Source: Lonicera japonica (taxonomy: Eukaryota > Streptophyta > Magnoliopsida > Dipsacales > Caprifoliaceae). Taken from it: 64,000 nt of DNA. The stretch lies in assembly GCA_021464415.1 (NCBI GenBank), contig CM038469.1, positions 57,095,702-57,159,701 of the forward strand, read 5' to 3'. Shown piece by piece: positions 13,301 through 24,392 of this stretch. The notes below the pieces were generated by a model. That model had not been told where the DNA came from, made no database searches, and saw only the letters and a list, made by a program, of their open reading frames with translations. Both the position numbers and the translations under genes were made by a program. Each line of letters starts with the position of its first letter. Position 1 is the stretch's first letter.

Positions 13301-15174
13301 TTGGAGCATGGAAGAAAACAGTTGCAATGTGTTTGGTTGCATTAATTTTCCTGGGAATTAACCACGTAAATTCTTTCCATTTTGGGCTAATTTCTTTTTG
13401 TTTCCATGGATTGCAATAACCACTATGTTCTTTGTTTCTTTTCCAACGAGACTTTTTCGATGCAAAACCATTCCAAGGAATCCAATACTTGGAAAATGAG
13501 TAAATTGGGCTAAAACAAGGTGTACCTTGAAACTTGAGTAAATTTGGCTAAAACAAATTGTACCATGGAAAATATGCAATCAATCACACTAAAGATGAGT
13601 TGCAAACTTGCAATGCATTTATTTTCAGAGGAAACAATTTCAACATATATCTTTTCATCTTGTGCCTATTTTTCAGTTTTCATGGGTTGAAAAAACCACT
13701 TCCTTCCTTAGTTTCCTATCTTCCCTTGTATGTTCAAAACAATTCCAAGGGAATTCAATGTTTTTCTATGTAAACCATTCAAACACACCCTTAATATCCT
13801 CTTCATCACTTTCAAAGTGAGAATTGGATCTTTTTCTAATTGAGTTGGATTATTCAATTGATGTGTAGGTTGCTTAAAGCACTCGGAGCTCCAAAGGACG
13901 CGAGGATCTTTTGGGCCGGAGGAAACCCGTTTGGAGGGAAAGAAGCTCTGTTACCATTAAGCCGAGAATTCCCTCACTTGTACAACAAAGAAGACCTTGC
14001 CTTGCCTGGGGAACTCGAGCCATTTGCGAAAAAAGCATCAGTTTTGGCTGCCATTGATTATATAGTTTCCGAAAATAGTGATGTTTTCATGCCCTCTCAT
14101 GGTGGAAATATGGGCCATGCAATCCAGGTAAATTTACCTACCATCACAATATCTAATCATCCACAAATTTCATCTATATGCTATTCAATTTTCATTAACT
14201 GAAATATTATTAAAATTTGAATAATATGTTTAACTTTTATCCAGGTGAAGAATATTTCACCCTGAACCAAACTGAGTTTTGGTGTTCTTCGTTGTTGATC
14301 TTTTTTCCCAAACTAAAGCTAAATCTTTGAACAACTTTGGGTGTTTGATTGCACTTTTCTTCCATAGAAAATGCTCTCGAAGTTTTATAATTCCATCTTT
14401 AGTGTTTTTTGCTTCATTTTCCATGGAATCAATTTCGAGGGTACATCTTGGTTTAGCCTATTTTTATCCTTTTCAATATAATAAAAAACCACCCTCCCAA
14501 GTTTTTACTTTTCCAAACGCAGTCTACAACATCTCTGTTTTCTGTTTATCTTCATGGCAATTATATGAACAACTGTTGCACTTATTTCCCTTGGCAATTG
14601 AATATGTGGCTTGAAAACCCACGTAGTGAACATCATTTTGAACTTTTTACAAATGTAGTTGGTTAAAACAACAATATAAAGAGTAATGAAAACATGTACC
14701 AACTTAAATGACCAAATTAACAGAAATAACGTGTTAGAAAGTAAATTGGTTAGTGTTTCAAGATGACCCCGCACAGTGACCAATGCACTGTGTGGCCATT
14801 TAAGTTGGTCCATCTATCTTTATTCCAGTATAATCAGACAAAAAGAACAAAAGAATCCATCTAATGCATATATCATTTTTCTCCTTTTGTTCGCATATTG
14901 CGCTATAATTCTAACAAACTATGTCTTCTTTTTCTTGAAACAGGGGCATAGAGCTTATTCAGGGCACAGAAAAACCATTACCCCAAACAAAAGACAAATG
15001 GTGACCCACTTTCTAAATCCGTCTCTACCCGAACAAGAGTTCAACAGGATCATACTGGACTTGCACAAGGACTCTTTAGGGCAGCCAGAGGTAAGAACTA
15101 GCAAAGCCGGAAGGGATGTCACAAAGTACCCTATTCCCGAGTGCATGTGCAATTCTACAAATATGCATACATAA
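10369..15174 (+). CDS. Plant O-fucosyltransferase family protein, six exons
   Basis: By family, this is a Golgi glycosyltransferase using GDP-fucose; its exact acceptor cannot be told from sequence. Exons inferred from GT..AG junctions that keep frame: 10369-11105, 11622-11790, 12219-12308, 12705-12988, 13869-14127, 14944-15174, giving about 589 residues. The N-terminus is cytosolic and basic, followed by a single membrane span near residues 51-68 (FWFLFLFLFGVFGML), the type II Golgi layout. A low-complexity stem rich in S, N and K reaches to about residue 170, then the catalytic region. Family landmarks are GGMNQQRNQIVDAV at the start of the domain, LALHLRLEKD (most plant members have HLRxExDM), ARIFWAGG, and the C-terminal MPSHGGNMGHAIQGHR. 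The C-terminus ends with a Cys-containing PIPECMCN. A second ATG at 10378 is possible as the start; the first was chosen because it is upstream and in frame. Introns 1, 4 and 5 carry repeat copies. Confidence 0.88.
11235..11395 (+). repeat. Repeat copy in O-fucosyltransferase intron 1
   Basis: This block has 'atttggctaaaccaagttgta', 'catggaaattgattccatgg' and 'actaaagatggaaagt' in order. The same order of motifs recurs in introns 4 and 5 of this gene. It looks like a fragment of a MITE related in style to the element at 6374-7612. Confidence 0.55.
13060..13790 (+). repeat. Two or more repeat copies in O-fucosyltransferase intron 4
   Basis: Copies of the intron-1 repeat occur at ~13200-13330 and ~13495-13600. 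Both contain 'gctaaaacaa', 'accatgg' and 'ctaaagatg' or 'ctagagatgg'. A terminal-looking 'tcaaacacaccctta' lies at ~13780, and 'gtgtttggttgca' at ~13328. Precise element ends could not be fixed. Confidence 0.5.
14320..14510 (-). repeat. Inverted repeat copy in O-fucosyltransferase intron 5
   Basis: On the minus strand this reads 'ggctaaaccaagatgtacc', 'gaaattgattccatgg', then 'aacactaaagatggaat' and 'gcaatcaaacaccc'. This is the same repeat as in introns 1 and 4 but in opposite orientation. Confidence 0.55.
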
Positions 15175-17584
15175 ACCAGAAAGAAAGAAACCGGCCATTT
15201 TTTTCTTGAGATATATTATTTTTCCTCTACAAGTTTCCAACAGCTTGAAGCAAACGGAGAAACTCAACCCGAGCTATAATATATATGGCTTCTCAATACG
15301 CCATTTGTATTGGGACAGAGAGAGCTGAAGATATCTCAGTCGTTAGTTTAAAATCAGATGGTTTAGATTTTGACTGGTAGTTTCTGTCTATATGAGTCTT
15401 GTCAGAGGCTAACACTATCTGTCAAAATTTAAGCCATCTACTTTTGAGCAAACTGTCTTACTTTCACACTGGATGCGGCCACTGAATTTTCAACTGGGTA
15501 AAAATCTGCGTATTCGTTATTGAATGCTGATTTTTTTTTTAATTTATGAATGCAAGGAAGGAGGACAAATTTCTTTTTTGGGTTGAAGGAGGGAGGAGAG
15601 TATTTTGTTAATGGGGTTTTTGATATATATTTTTTCATTCAATTCATTCTTTGTACTGGACCTGTGTACAAAGACAAAATCAGTGTATATAATATATATA
15701 TAGAAGAGTATATATGATTTGATTACATTAGATTTGCTGCCACTTTGAGATTTTGAACTGTCCTGTGGCTGTTTTAAGCTAGAAAGCCTTGAAATTTGGG
15801 GTTTTGCTGGGAAAATTTGAGTTGCTGAGCGTTTGTTCAAGAACATTCAACTCAAACAAAATTTAGCAACGGAACTTTGTGTTGCCAAAACTCAAAATTC
15901 TCTGGTCATGTTAAAAAGGTAACCTTCATGTGTGTCGTCATTAAAAGTGGATCTAACTTTTCTAAAGTGATGGAAATCACTTTAGAGATAAATTTGTGAA
16001 TCTGAACCATGAATTATATATAAATTGAACAGTTCAGATTTTGAATATTCCCCAAAAAAGTGTTTCCCTTTGGCGAGAATTCTATTACCTCAATTTACGA
16101 TTAACGGTTCAGATAACAAGTTTACCTATACACAAAATTGTCTTAAAGATCCGTTAAAACACAGTAGTAAGGATATTGATGAATCAGCTAATACATTCTT
16201 CATGAATGGCCTTAAGTTGTGCTTACCTTACTATATTTTATCTTTGAAGTTAGATTCCTAAGAACAAAAAGGAAATTTTGCTATTGAGGTAGGTTTCAGT
16301 CTTTTACTATTGTGGGAAATGCGAGACAATACGCTGCGTGGGACGGACAAAAATCTATTGACAATTGGCAGCATTATTGATAAGAAAAGAAGAAGTTTTA
16401 TTGAAATAGACCCACTTGAGGGGGGCAACCCTTCTCTTACAATAAGAGCAATGAGAGAATCACAAAAACAGCTTGGCTTACTCAGTAGTTATCACCACCT
16501 ATTTATTCTGCTACAGCATTTAATCTATTGCGGAATTATTTCCTGAAGATCTGCTATCTAATTATTTTATTCCTTAAATCTAGCCATTAATAATAATGCT
16601 CGATCTTTGAATGAAGCTAAATTCAAAATTTGCTAAACTAATGGAGCCAAAAATCAGCAACTAAAATATCACACCAAGGCAGCAACTCTTGATTTAGGCA
16701 CATAACAATTATTGAGGCGGCTCAATGTGCCAATAGACAATTGGTGTAGTCGATTGTCAAACTCGATAACTCATTCCTTAGCAAAATTTCTCAAAGATTA
16801 TTGACGATTATGTTGTGTGGTTTGAGGAATGTACTAGCTTTATTTTGTCGGATTTATTGTTTGACTGGGATGGTTGAACTAATTTTTAGTTTTCTCTAAA
16901 AAATAAAAACGAGATGGAAAGAAGAAAAGAAAATTTTTTGCAACCTCCATCCAATTTTGAAATAGTCAGCTGCAAGTCTCCCCAACTAGCAATATTTTTA
17001 GAGCGACAGTTAAAGCTTATGAATCTACCTTCTTACATTGTAGCTGCAAATCTTACGAATATAAATATATTCTGATGTTTGGCCTTGAAAGTATTCTAAA
17101 TACTTGTTCTTTTTCACCTTACCGTGCAACTCTTTTGTAATTGGTAAGCAGGTGATCTCTTATCCAAATTAAATCCGATGGGAAAATTACTCTGATAAAA
17201 AGCTTCAGCTGCCAAATTACGCTATCCAATGATAATATATACACTCGAGTAATAAGGCGATTTGTTTGATACTCTTTCCCATGTTAATTTCCCTATTATA
17301 TGTATTAATGTATATATGCTGCTCTTTTGAGTATTTTCTTGAGCATAATACACATAAAGGCCCTAGATAATATGTCAGAAAGAGTTATTGCTCATTTCGA
17401 AGTACACGGCCATGGTACAATTAATAAGAAAGAGGCCCTAGATAATATGTCAGAATTTGAAAGTATGGATTAATAAAGTTTCTTACATACTATTTGAAAT
17501 ATTAATTGATCGAATTTACACTTCTCATTCCTCTATATATACATACGGATTAATATACACATATTATTTAAATATGATTGTACA
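15175..17584. other. Downstream region of the O-fucosyltransferase gene and intergenic DNA
   Basis: The first several hundred bases are probably 3' UTR; no single polyadenylation signal can be chosen. Small open frames at 16025-16261 and 16310-16546 match nothing I recognise. Positions 17060-17265 are a copy of a low-copy repeat listed separately. Confidence 0.45.
17060..17265 (+). repeat. Low-copy dispersed repeat, copy 1
   Basis: This closely matches 40472-40680: both have 'tttgtaattggtaagca' or 'tttgtattggtaagca', then 'aaattaaatccgat', 'ggaaaattactct' and 'ataaaaagcttcag'. A weaker third copy lies at ~31281-31420. No function can be assigned. Confidence 0.6.
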
Positions 17585-18265
17585 TATATACGAAGTCTTG
17601 GCGAAGCACCCTGCAAAAATTATATTATGGAGCGAGAAATATTACAAATTTTAATAATTTATGCTAAACATATTTTGCAATTATATACATACCATATGCC
17701 CAATAGGAGTTCCATTTTGCTGCACAACTGATTCAACACAGTCAACAATTATAAATGTGAATAAGGTTTTATGGAAAATAATATAAACTTAGTGCGGATA
17801 ACCTACTTATAAGATTGGTGCAATAATTAGTCATATAGCTCAAGTTTCCTTGTTTGCAAGGTATATCAATTACATATCGAGCTGTAGAATAATTGAGATT
17901 GATGAAATCAAATGATCCTACGATTATTAGTCATTCGATTTCATCGGTCTGAATTATTATACAACTTGATATATAATTGACACACATTGCAAACATGGCA
18001 ACTTGAGCTATTTGACCGATTATTTGAGCAATCTTACAAGTAGGTTATCCGAACCAATTTTATATCATTTTTCATAAAACTTTCTTATTCACATTTATAG
18101 CTGTTGGCTTTGTTGAATTAGTTGTGTAGTAAAATGGAACTCCTATTGGACGTACGGTATGGATATAATTGTAGAATATTTTTAGCATAAACTATTAAAA
18201 TTGGTAACATTTCTCACTCGAAAATATAATTCTGCATGGTGCTTCACCATGGTTTCGTATATATT
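17585..18265. repeat. Large inverted repeat (hairpin) derived from beta-glucosidase exons 9-11
   Basis: The left arm 17585-17915 and right arm 17931-18265 are reverse complements at roughly 80-85% by eye, separated by a 15-nt loop (17916-17930). The left arm matches the live gene at ~60460-60780 in the same order and orientation: 5' edge of exon 11, intron 10, the small exon 10, intron 9, and the 3' part of exon 9. The right arm is the same segment inverted. Recognisable pieces are 'gatgaaatcaaatga' next to the loop, 'ttgcaaggtat', 'ataaatgtgaata' and 'aaaatggaactcctattgg' (plus strand of the right arm). A transcript from either strand could fold into a long imperfect stem. Confidence 0.82.
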
Positions 18266-18275
18266 ATGATCTTAC

Positions 18276-18363
18276 ACAATTTGTTGACTCAAGAAACCTC
18301 CATATTCATTTTTCAGGACTTGTGAAAGATCCCAAAGGAACAATGTTACAAAATACTGCAATC
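18276..18363 (-). pseudogene. Beta-glucosidase pseudo-exon 6
   Basis: These 88 bp match exon 6 of the live gene (63069-63156) in length, edges and frame. Read on the minus strand it keeps [10 protein letters not shown] near its end. The strongly conserved FHWD motif has become FLWD, losing a His that contacts sugar in GH1 enzymes. The donor is reduced ('gtaag' kept) and the acceptor is TAG. It lies next to the right hairpin arm and belongs to the same broken gene copy as 24942-25170. Confidence 0.75.
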
Positions 18364-18370
18364 CTATAAA

Positions 18371-18997
18371 ACCAACAATAATAACAGTTAGAAATTTATT
18401 GATTTAACCACCTACACTAATAACAATATTTGTGAAACTCCAAAAATAATTTTAATTAAACATAACCTTCTATTTTGTGACACCGTCAATTTTCTGTCCA
18501 AAATAATTTTTGTTGGACTATTTTGCCTTGCTCCTAGTTAAATCTTTATTTAAACCCTTATAATCTTATATACATATATATATATATATATACCCGACCA
18601 CTATCGCCACTGTCTTAGGCTCCATCTTCGACCACTTCTTTGCCCCCCCACTTCTCCGGCCACCGTCTCCAACTACTACCTCCTCTGGTCATCACCACCA
18701 CCATCATATCCACCTTGTTGTCTCTCTAAACCCTCCCAATTTCTCTCATTGCCACCACCATCTCCACCCTTTCATCTCTCTAAGGTCCATTTGGATTGAA
18801 AGAATGAGAATGAAAGGAAAGGAAAAGAGGAGGAAGGATTACATTTAAATCGTTTGGATACATTTATGAGAGGGAGAGGAGAGGAAACGGAATGAGAGGG
18901 AATGCTAATCCCCTCTATTCTTTTATTTTGTTTCCTTCCAATATTAAGAATCTTCACATCGGAGTTTACAGCTTCGTGGTAATGCAAATAAGGGTGG
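18371..18997. other. Non-coding stretch left of the gypsy element
   Basis: It holds an AT microsatellite (~18570-18592) and a C-rich low-complexity block with 'caccaccacc' runs (~18600-18780). At 18782 there is a possible Harbinger-like end, 'ggtccatttggattgaaag', preceded by TAA. The matching right end was not found. The sequence 'agaatcttcacat' at 18947 is repeated just after the gypsy element at 24388. Confidence 0.45.
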
Positions 18998-19002
18998 AGA
19001 AT

Positions 19003-19344
19003 TGTCAGGAGCTGAGAAAAGAAGATTAGTTAAGGGTGGTCGTTTTATTTTGTTTTCATTGTCGTTTTGTTATTGTCGTTTTATATTTTAGGTAATGTCG
19101 TTTAGCTTAAGTGAGGGCAGGGGGCTGTTAGAAGCTGATTGGCTCAATTGTTGGCCGTTATTAGATTCTTCTCTCTCCTCCATCCTTATAATCGTGATGT
19201 ATTTTCTTTTCTGGATAATGAGAATATTATCTAATTTCCTCTCTATTCTAATTTTCTTTCTTCTCTTCTTCTTTCCTTTTTCTATTCTGCAAGTAGCCTA
19301 TAATTCGGACGATCGGTAAGGTATAACCTAGGTTAAACCTTACA
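19003..19344 (+). repeat. 5' LTR of the gypsy element
   Basis: Starts TGTCAGGAGC, ends CCTTACA, and is followed after two bases by the primer binding site. Confidence 0.9.
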
Positions 19345-19383
19345 AGTGGTATCAGAGGTCTCCTCTTACCTCGTGGGTTATCA

Positions 19384-20118
19384 ATGGCAGGCGGTCCAAC
19401 TGTAAATCAACTGAAGGAACAAATTGAATCTAACCAAGCGGAAAACAGGGTAGCACAACAACAAGTAGATGATCGAATTAAGCAGCTGCAAGTAGAGAAC
19501 ATGACAGTGCAACAAAAGGTAGATGGGAGGTTGAATGTGATGCAAACTTCCATTGATTCTCTTACCTGTAAGATTGAGGCATGGATGAAGCAGAGTGGGA
19601 GTGGGAGTTCAGATCTAGGGGCTACTTCTGTTCCTAGGGAGTCTAGAGGCAGAGGGATTCTTCCTACCCCAGGTAATTTTGCCTTATCCACTCCTAATGT
19701 TGTTGATCTGAGAGGAATTAACGCAAATCAGTATAACCCCCAAGCATATTTTAAACCTCCTAAAGTTGATTTGCCCCGTTTCGCCGGAGAAGATGTTAAA
19801 GGGTGGATACAGTTATGTTACTTGTCATTTATGTTTAATTCCATCCCTGATGATAGAAGAGTTATGCACGTAGCTATGCATTTTGATGGGTGTGCTAGGT
19901 CTTGGTTTCTGGCTGAATTTAAATCTATTGAAGGGGTGAGTTGGAACTTCTTTCGAGATGCCTTGGTGGCCAGATTTTCTAATGAAGGCCATGAAAATGT
20001 TGTGGCTGAACTCAGCCAATTAAAACAAACAGGGTCAGTGATGGAATTCCAGGCTCGGTTTGAACAATTGAAGTCCAGAGTGCTAGAAAAATGGCCTGAT
20101 TTGCAGGAGGGGTTTTGA
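19384..20118 (+). CDS. Gypsy gag (N-terminal part, ends at a frameshift)
   Basis: The 244-residue frame starts with a predicted coiled coil (residues ~5-60, heptad-like Q, V and L spacing), then a linker. The retrotransposon gag domain follows (~residues 120-244) with the landmark WFLAEFK and the [10 protein letters not shown] segment. It ends at a TGA (20116-20118) inside a G4T4 run. The gag C-terminus continues at once in the -1 frame. Most plant chromoviruses of this kind use one gag-pol frame, so a one-base loss in the T run is the simplest explanation; programmed frameshifting is less likely because no X XXY YYZ slippery site is in phase. Confidence 0.85.
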   Translation: MAGGPTVNQLKEQIESNQAENRVAQQQVDDRIKQLQVENMTVQQKVDGRLNVMQTSIDSLTCKIEAWMKQSGSGSSDLGATSVPRESRGRGILPTPGNFALSTPNVVDLRGINANQYNPQAYFKPPKVDLPRFAGEDVKGWIQLCYLSFMFNSIPDDRRVMHVAMHFDGCARSWFLAEFKSIEGVSWNFFRDALVARFSNEGHENVVAELSQLKQTGSVMEFQARFEQLKSRVLEKWPDLQEGF

Positions 20119-22397
20119 CAGATCAATTTATGGGAGGATTAAAAAAAGAGTTGAGAGATTCAGTTCAAATGCAATTCCCTCAATCACTCAACAAAGCGAT
20201 CACATTAGCTAGGCTGCAAGAATCTGTTTTCAATCAATTACTGCCCACCATCAAAACTGGTTATAAACCAAGTTACCAAAGCTACTCTGGCTATTCCTCA
20301 CCTGTTCATAAAGCACTAGTTAATTTCCCTCCACAATTACCATATAAACCCTCGACTACTACCACTACTTTCCATACCAAAAATGACCTTTCACCTAACC
20401 AACCAAATAATTCCAAACCACTTCATTCCATTGGTGCACCACCCATCAAAAGGCTGACCTCCGCCGAAATGCAATCCAGAAGAGATAAGGGGTTATGTTA
20501 TTTTTGTGAAGAACCATATTCTTTTGGCCACAAGTGCAAAAAAGCTCAAGTGTTCATGATAACCACAGAGGACGAACCACATGAGGAGTTTGTAGAAGCT
20601 ATGACTCATTTTGAACCGGAAACTGAGCAAGGGAATGAACCAGCCATTGATGTAGGCATTTCTCTGCAGGCCCTATCTGGTGGAACTTCCTACCAAACCT
20701 TGCTTATTGAAGGTAAATGCAAGAAAAAGACAATAACTATACTCATTGATACCGGAAGCACACACAATTTTTTGGATCCGAACGTAGCTAAACAAGTGGG
20801 TTGTGAGACCGTGGCCACAAGTAAATTGTTAGTTACTGTTGCTGATGGTAGTAGTATAAATACTGCAGCTGTTTGTCCACAGTTCAAATGGACCATGCAA
20901 GGAGTAGAGTTTGTGGGGGAAATGAGGTTACTTCCATTGGGAGGTTGTGACATGGTTCTGGGTGTTCAATGGCTGCAAGAAGTGGGTCCAATTGGCATGG
21001 ATTTGAAGGCTATGAGCCTCACTATCCACTATAACGGAAGTAGATTGACGTTGCATTCTAAGACAGCTCAAAAAGGGCAGTTGAATTTTATAAGTGGGGA
21101 ATCTTTCCACAAACATTGTGTTACTAGTAAGGTAGGTGTGATGGATCAATTGAAAGTCATCAGCACTCCAACCAATCACATACCAATACACCCTGTCATT
21201 AATCAAGTTTTAAAGCAGTTTGATGCAGTCTTTCATGAGCCAAAAGGACTTCCTCCTCGCAGAGAACAGGACCATCATATTCACCTACTTCCTAATAGTG
21301 CACCAGTGAATACAAGACCTTACAGGTACCCTCATATTCAGAAAATAGAAATTGAAAAGATTATAAGGGAAATGCTTGCGAATGGCATCATTAGACCCTC
21401 GGTTAGTCCATTTGCTTCTCCTGTGTTGCTAGTGAGAAAGAATGATGGTTCTTGGCGGTTATGTGTTGATTATAGGGAATTAAATCATATTACCATTAAG
21501 AATAAATACCCTATCCCTGCAATTGATGAACTCCTTGATGAGTTACATGGGTCAACTGTTTTTTCCAAGCTTGATTTGAGATCCGGCTATCACCAAATCA
21601 GAATTTATAATCACGATATCCCAAAAACTGCTTTCCACACTCATGAGGGACATTATGAATTTTTAGTCATGCCATTCGGGCTAACTAATGCACCTGCAAC
21701 ATTCCAAGAACTCATGAATTCCATCTTTAAACCTTACTTACGGCAGTTCATTCTTGTCTTCTTTGATGATATCTTTATTTATAGCCCTGATTTACACACT
21801 CACCTCAAGCATCTTCACCTTACCCTCCAAATTTTACAACATCATCAGCTTTATGCCAAGCTATCCAAATGCTCATTTGGTCAACCACAAGTGGAGTACT
21901 TAGGGCACATCATTAGCAAGGAAGGAGTGGCAGCTGACCCTAGCAAAATTGCAGCCATGGTAAACTGGCCCCAACCAAAGAATTTAAAGGCATTGAGGGG
22001 CTTCTTGGGCCTCACCGGTTGCTATAGAAAGTTTGTAAAAGGGTATGGAGAGATTTCCAGGCCACTTACTAATATGCTAAAAAAAAATCAATTTCAGTGG
22101 CAGCCTGAATCCATTGCAGCGTTTGAAGCACTTAAGGCAGCCATGAGTCAAACCCCTGTATTGGCTCTACCGGATTTCACTAAGTCATTTATCCTCGAAA
22201 CAGATGCAAGTCAAATTGGTATTGGGGCCGTGTTAATGCAAGAAGGGCGGCCATTGGCTTATATGAGCAAAGGTCTACCACCCCGAAAGATGAGCTTGTC
22301 TACTTATGAAAAGGAATTGTGGGCTCTCATTCATGCCGTGGACAAGTGGAGAACCTATTTACTAGGTCACCATTTCCTTATCAGGACTGATCATTAG
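20115..22397 (+). pseudogene. Gypsy pol, first part: zinc knuckle, protease, RT, start of RNase H
   Basis: This frame begins at the gag frameshift. It shows a CCHC-like knuckle ([14 protein letters not shown], ~residues 129-142), an aspartic protease active site [12 protein letters not shown] (~210), and reverse transcriptase from ~400 with FFDDIFIYS as the YxDD-type catalytic box. RNase H starts with [14 protein letters not shown]. It is cut by TAG at 22395-22397 inside the conserved RTDHxSLK motif, probably a CAG-to-TAG change. The frame is otherwise open and continues downstream without a shift. Confidence 0.87.
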
Positions 22398-24008
22398 AGT
22401 CTTAAATTCCTTTTGGAACAACGGGTCACTACCATGCTACAACAGAAATGGCTCACGAGGCTTATGGGCTTTGACTATGAAATTACTTACAAGAAAGGCA
22501 TTGAAAACAAAGTGGCTGATGCCTTATCTCGACAGTGGGAAAATGAAGGCAGTACTTCAGCCATTTCGGCCTTGCAAACTTCGTGGATGTCTGAAATTCA
22601 AGCTAGTTGGGAGGGTGATGAACTAGTGCATCAATTGTTGACAAAAATCCTCTCCGGTTCTGCTACCGTATGTGATTACACTTATATCAACTGGCTGTTG
22701 AGGTATAAAGGCAAACTATATGTGGGAGCCACTGGGGACTTGCGAAAAAAAATCATTACAGAATTGCACCACAATGGTATTGGGGGACATTCAAGAAGGA
22801 GGGGTACCATCAAACGTGTAGAGCAATTCTTTTTCTGGCCCTCACTACCGCAAGATGTGGTGGAATTAGTGAAGACGTGTGACATTTGCCAGTGCAGTAA
22901 ATCTGAAAATGTAGCTTATCCAGGCTTGCTTCAACCATTGCCTATACCTACACAACCCTGGTATGACATTTCCATGGATTTTGTGGAAGCTTTACCTCTC
23001 TCAGACAACAAGAGCACAATCTTCGTTGTAGTGGATATGCTAACTAAGTTTGGCCATTTCATTGCTCTCACTCATCCCTACACTGCTAAAGATATTGCCA
23101 CTGTTTTCTTTGCTCACATTCATAAGTTACATGGCCTGCCCACTACGATAGTAAGTGATAGAGACCATATTTTTGTGAGTGCCTTTTGGAAGCAATTGTT
23201 TAAGCTATTAGGCACACAGTTGGCTCATTCTTCAGCCTACCACCCGCAAAGCGATGGGCAAACAGAACGGTTAAATCAGTGTTTGGAAAATTATTTGCGG
23301 TGCATGACTTCGGATCGACCAAAGCAATGGACAAAATGGTTACCAATGGCGGAGTGGTGGTATAACACTAATTTCCACACTTCACTTCAACTTACCCCAT
23401 TTGAGGCATTGTATGGTTATAAACCTCCGCAGCTGGGAATTCATCAAGAACCAAAAATTAGCGACTGGGATGTGACTCAGTTTTTGGAGGACAGAAAGAA
23501 AAGTTTGCAGCTTCTCAAAGACCGATTAATCACTGCACAAGAACGGATGAAGTTTTTTTCCGATAGGCACAGAACCGACAGAGAATTTCAGGTGGGTGAT
23601 TGGGTGTTTTTGCGTTTGCAACCTTATCGACAGACTTCCTTAGCAATGCGACGTAATCTCAAACTTGCACCAAAGTTTTATGGGCCTTACCAAGTCATCC
23701 AGCGGGTAGGGAAGGTTGCTTACAAACTTCAATTGCCGCCAACAGCTGCCATTCACCCAGTGTTTCATGTGTCCATGCTGAAAAAGAAAGTCGGAACTCA
23801 AGTCACTCCACTGACTATTCTTCCACCGGTAAATCAGCTTGGGCAGTTCATGGTAGAACCGGTTGCTATTCTCGATCGCCGACTCGTGAAACAAAACAAC
23901 AAGGCAGCAGTCTAAGTTTTGGTTCAGTGGTTCAATATGTCGCCTACTGAAGCCACGTGGGAGGACTATGATGTTTTCTTTCAGAAATTTCCAAACTTTA
24001 ATCCTTGA
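22398..24008 (+). pseudogene. Gypsy pol, second part: RNase H end, integrase, chromodomain
   Basis: Same frame as the first pol part, after the TAG. It holds the end of RNase H, then the integrase HHCC zinc finger (LHHNGIGGHS ... CDICQCSK) and the DDE core: SMDFVEALP, then VSDRDHIF, then SDGQTERLNQ with the catalytic Glu. A C-terminal GPYQVIQRVG region is followed by a chromodomain. A TAA at 23913-23915 interrupts the chromodomain, and the remainder (ATWEDYD, FFQKFPNF) follows in frame to the original TGA at 24006-24008. Protein made today would lack a full chromodomain. Confidence 0.85.
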
Positions 24009-24037
24009 GGTCAAGGATTTGTTGAAGTGGGAGCCAT

Positions 24038-24387
24038 TGTCAGGAGCTGAGAAAAGAAGATTAGTTAAGGGTGGTCGTTTTATTTTGTTTTCATTGTCGT
24101 TTTGTTATTGTCGTTTTATATTTTAGGTAATGTCGTTTAGCTTAAGTGAGGGCAGGGGGCTGTTAGAAGCTGATTGGCTCAATTGTTGGCCATTATTAGA
24201 TTCTTCTCTCTCCTCCATCCTTATAATCGTGATGTATTTTCTTTTATGGATAATGAGAATATTATCTAATTTCCTCTCTATTCTAATTTTCTTTCTTCTT
24301 TCCTTCTCTTCTTCTCTCCTTTTTCTATTCTGCAAGTAGCCTAGAATTCGGACGATCGGTAAGGTATAACCTAGGTTAAACCTTACA
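24038..24387 (+). repeat. 3' LTR of the gypsy element
   Basis: Nearly identical to 19003-19344; three substitutions and an expanded 'cttctttccttctcttc' run were seen by eye. It is followed by target duplication AGAAT. Confidence 0.9.
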
Positions 24388-24392
24388 AGAAT

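Larger units (their letters stand above)
19003..24387 (+). mobile_element. Ty3/gypsy chromovirus LTR retrotransposon
   Basis: The element is 5.4 kb with LTRs at 19003-19344 (342 bp) and 24038-24387 (350 bp), both starting TG and ending CA. Target duplication AGAAT lies at 18998-19002 and 24388-24392. The primer binding site tggtatcagag (from 19347) fits initiator tRNA-Met, and the purine tract is aagtgggag (24025-24033). The LTRs differ by about three substitutions and an 8-bp indel in a TC-rich run, so insertion is recent. Internal order is gag, protease, RT, RNase H, integrase, chromodomain. Short LTRs, small size and the chromodomain suggest the Reina lineage (inference). One frameshift and two in-frame stops make it non-autonomous. 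It is inserted in the dead beta-glucosidase region. Confidence 0.92.

Noticed and set aside
18782..19002. Possible Harbinger-like element starting 'ggtccatttggattg'
   Set aside because: No matching right end was found on either side of the gypsy insertion.
20101..20125. Programmed -1 frameshift in the gypsy gag-pol
   Set aside because: The G4T4 run does not give a slippery heptamer in the right phase, and other lesions in the element suggest plain decay.
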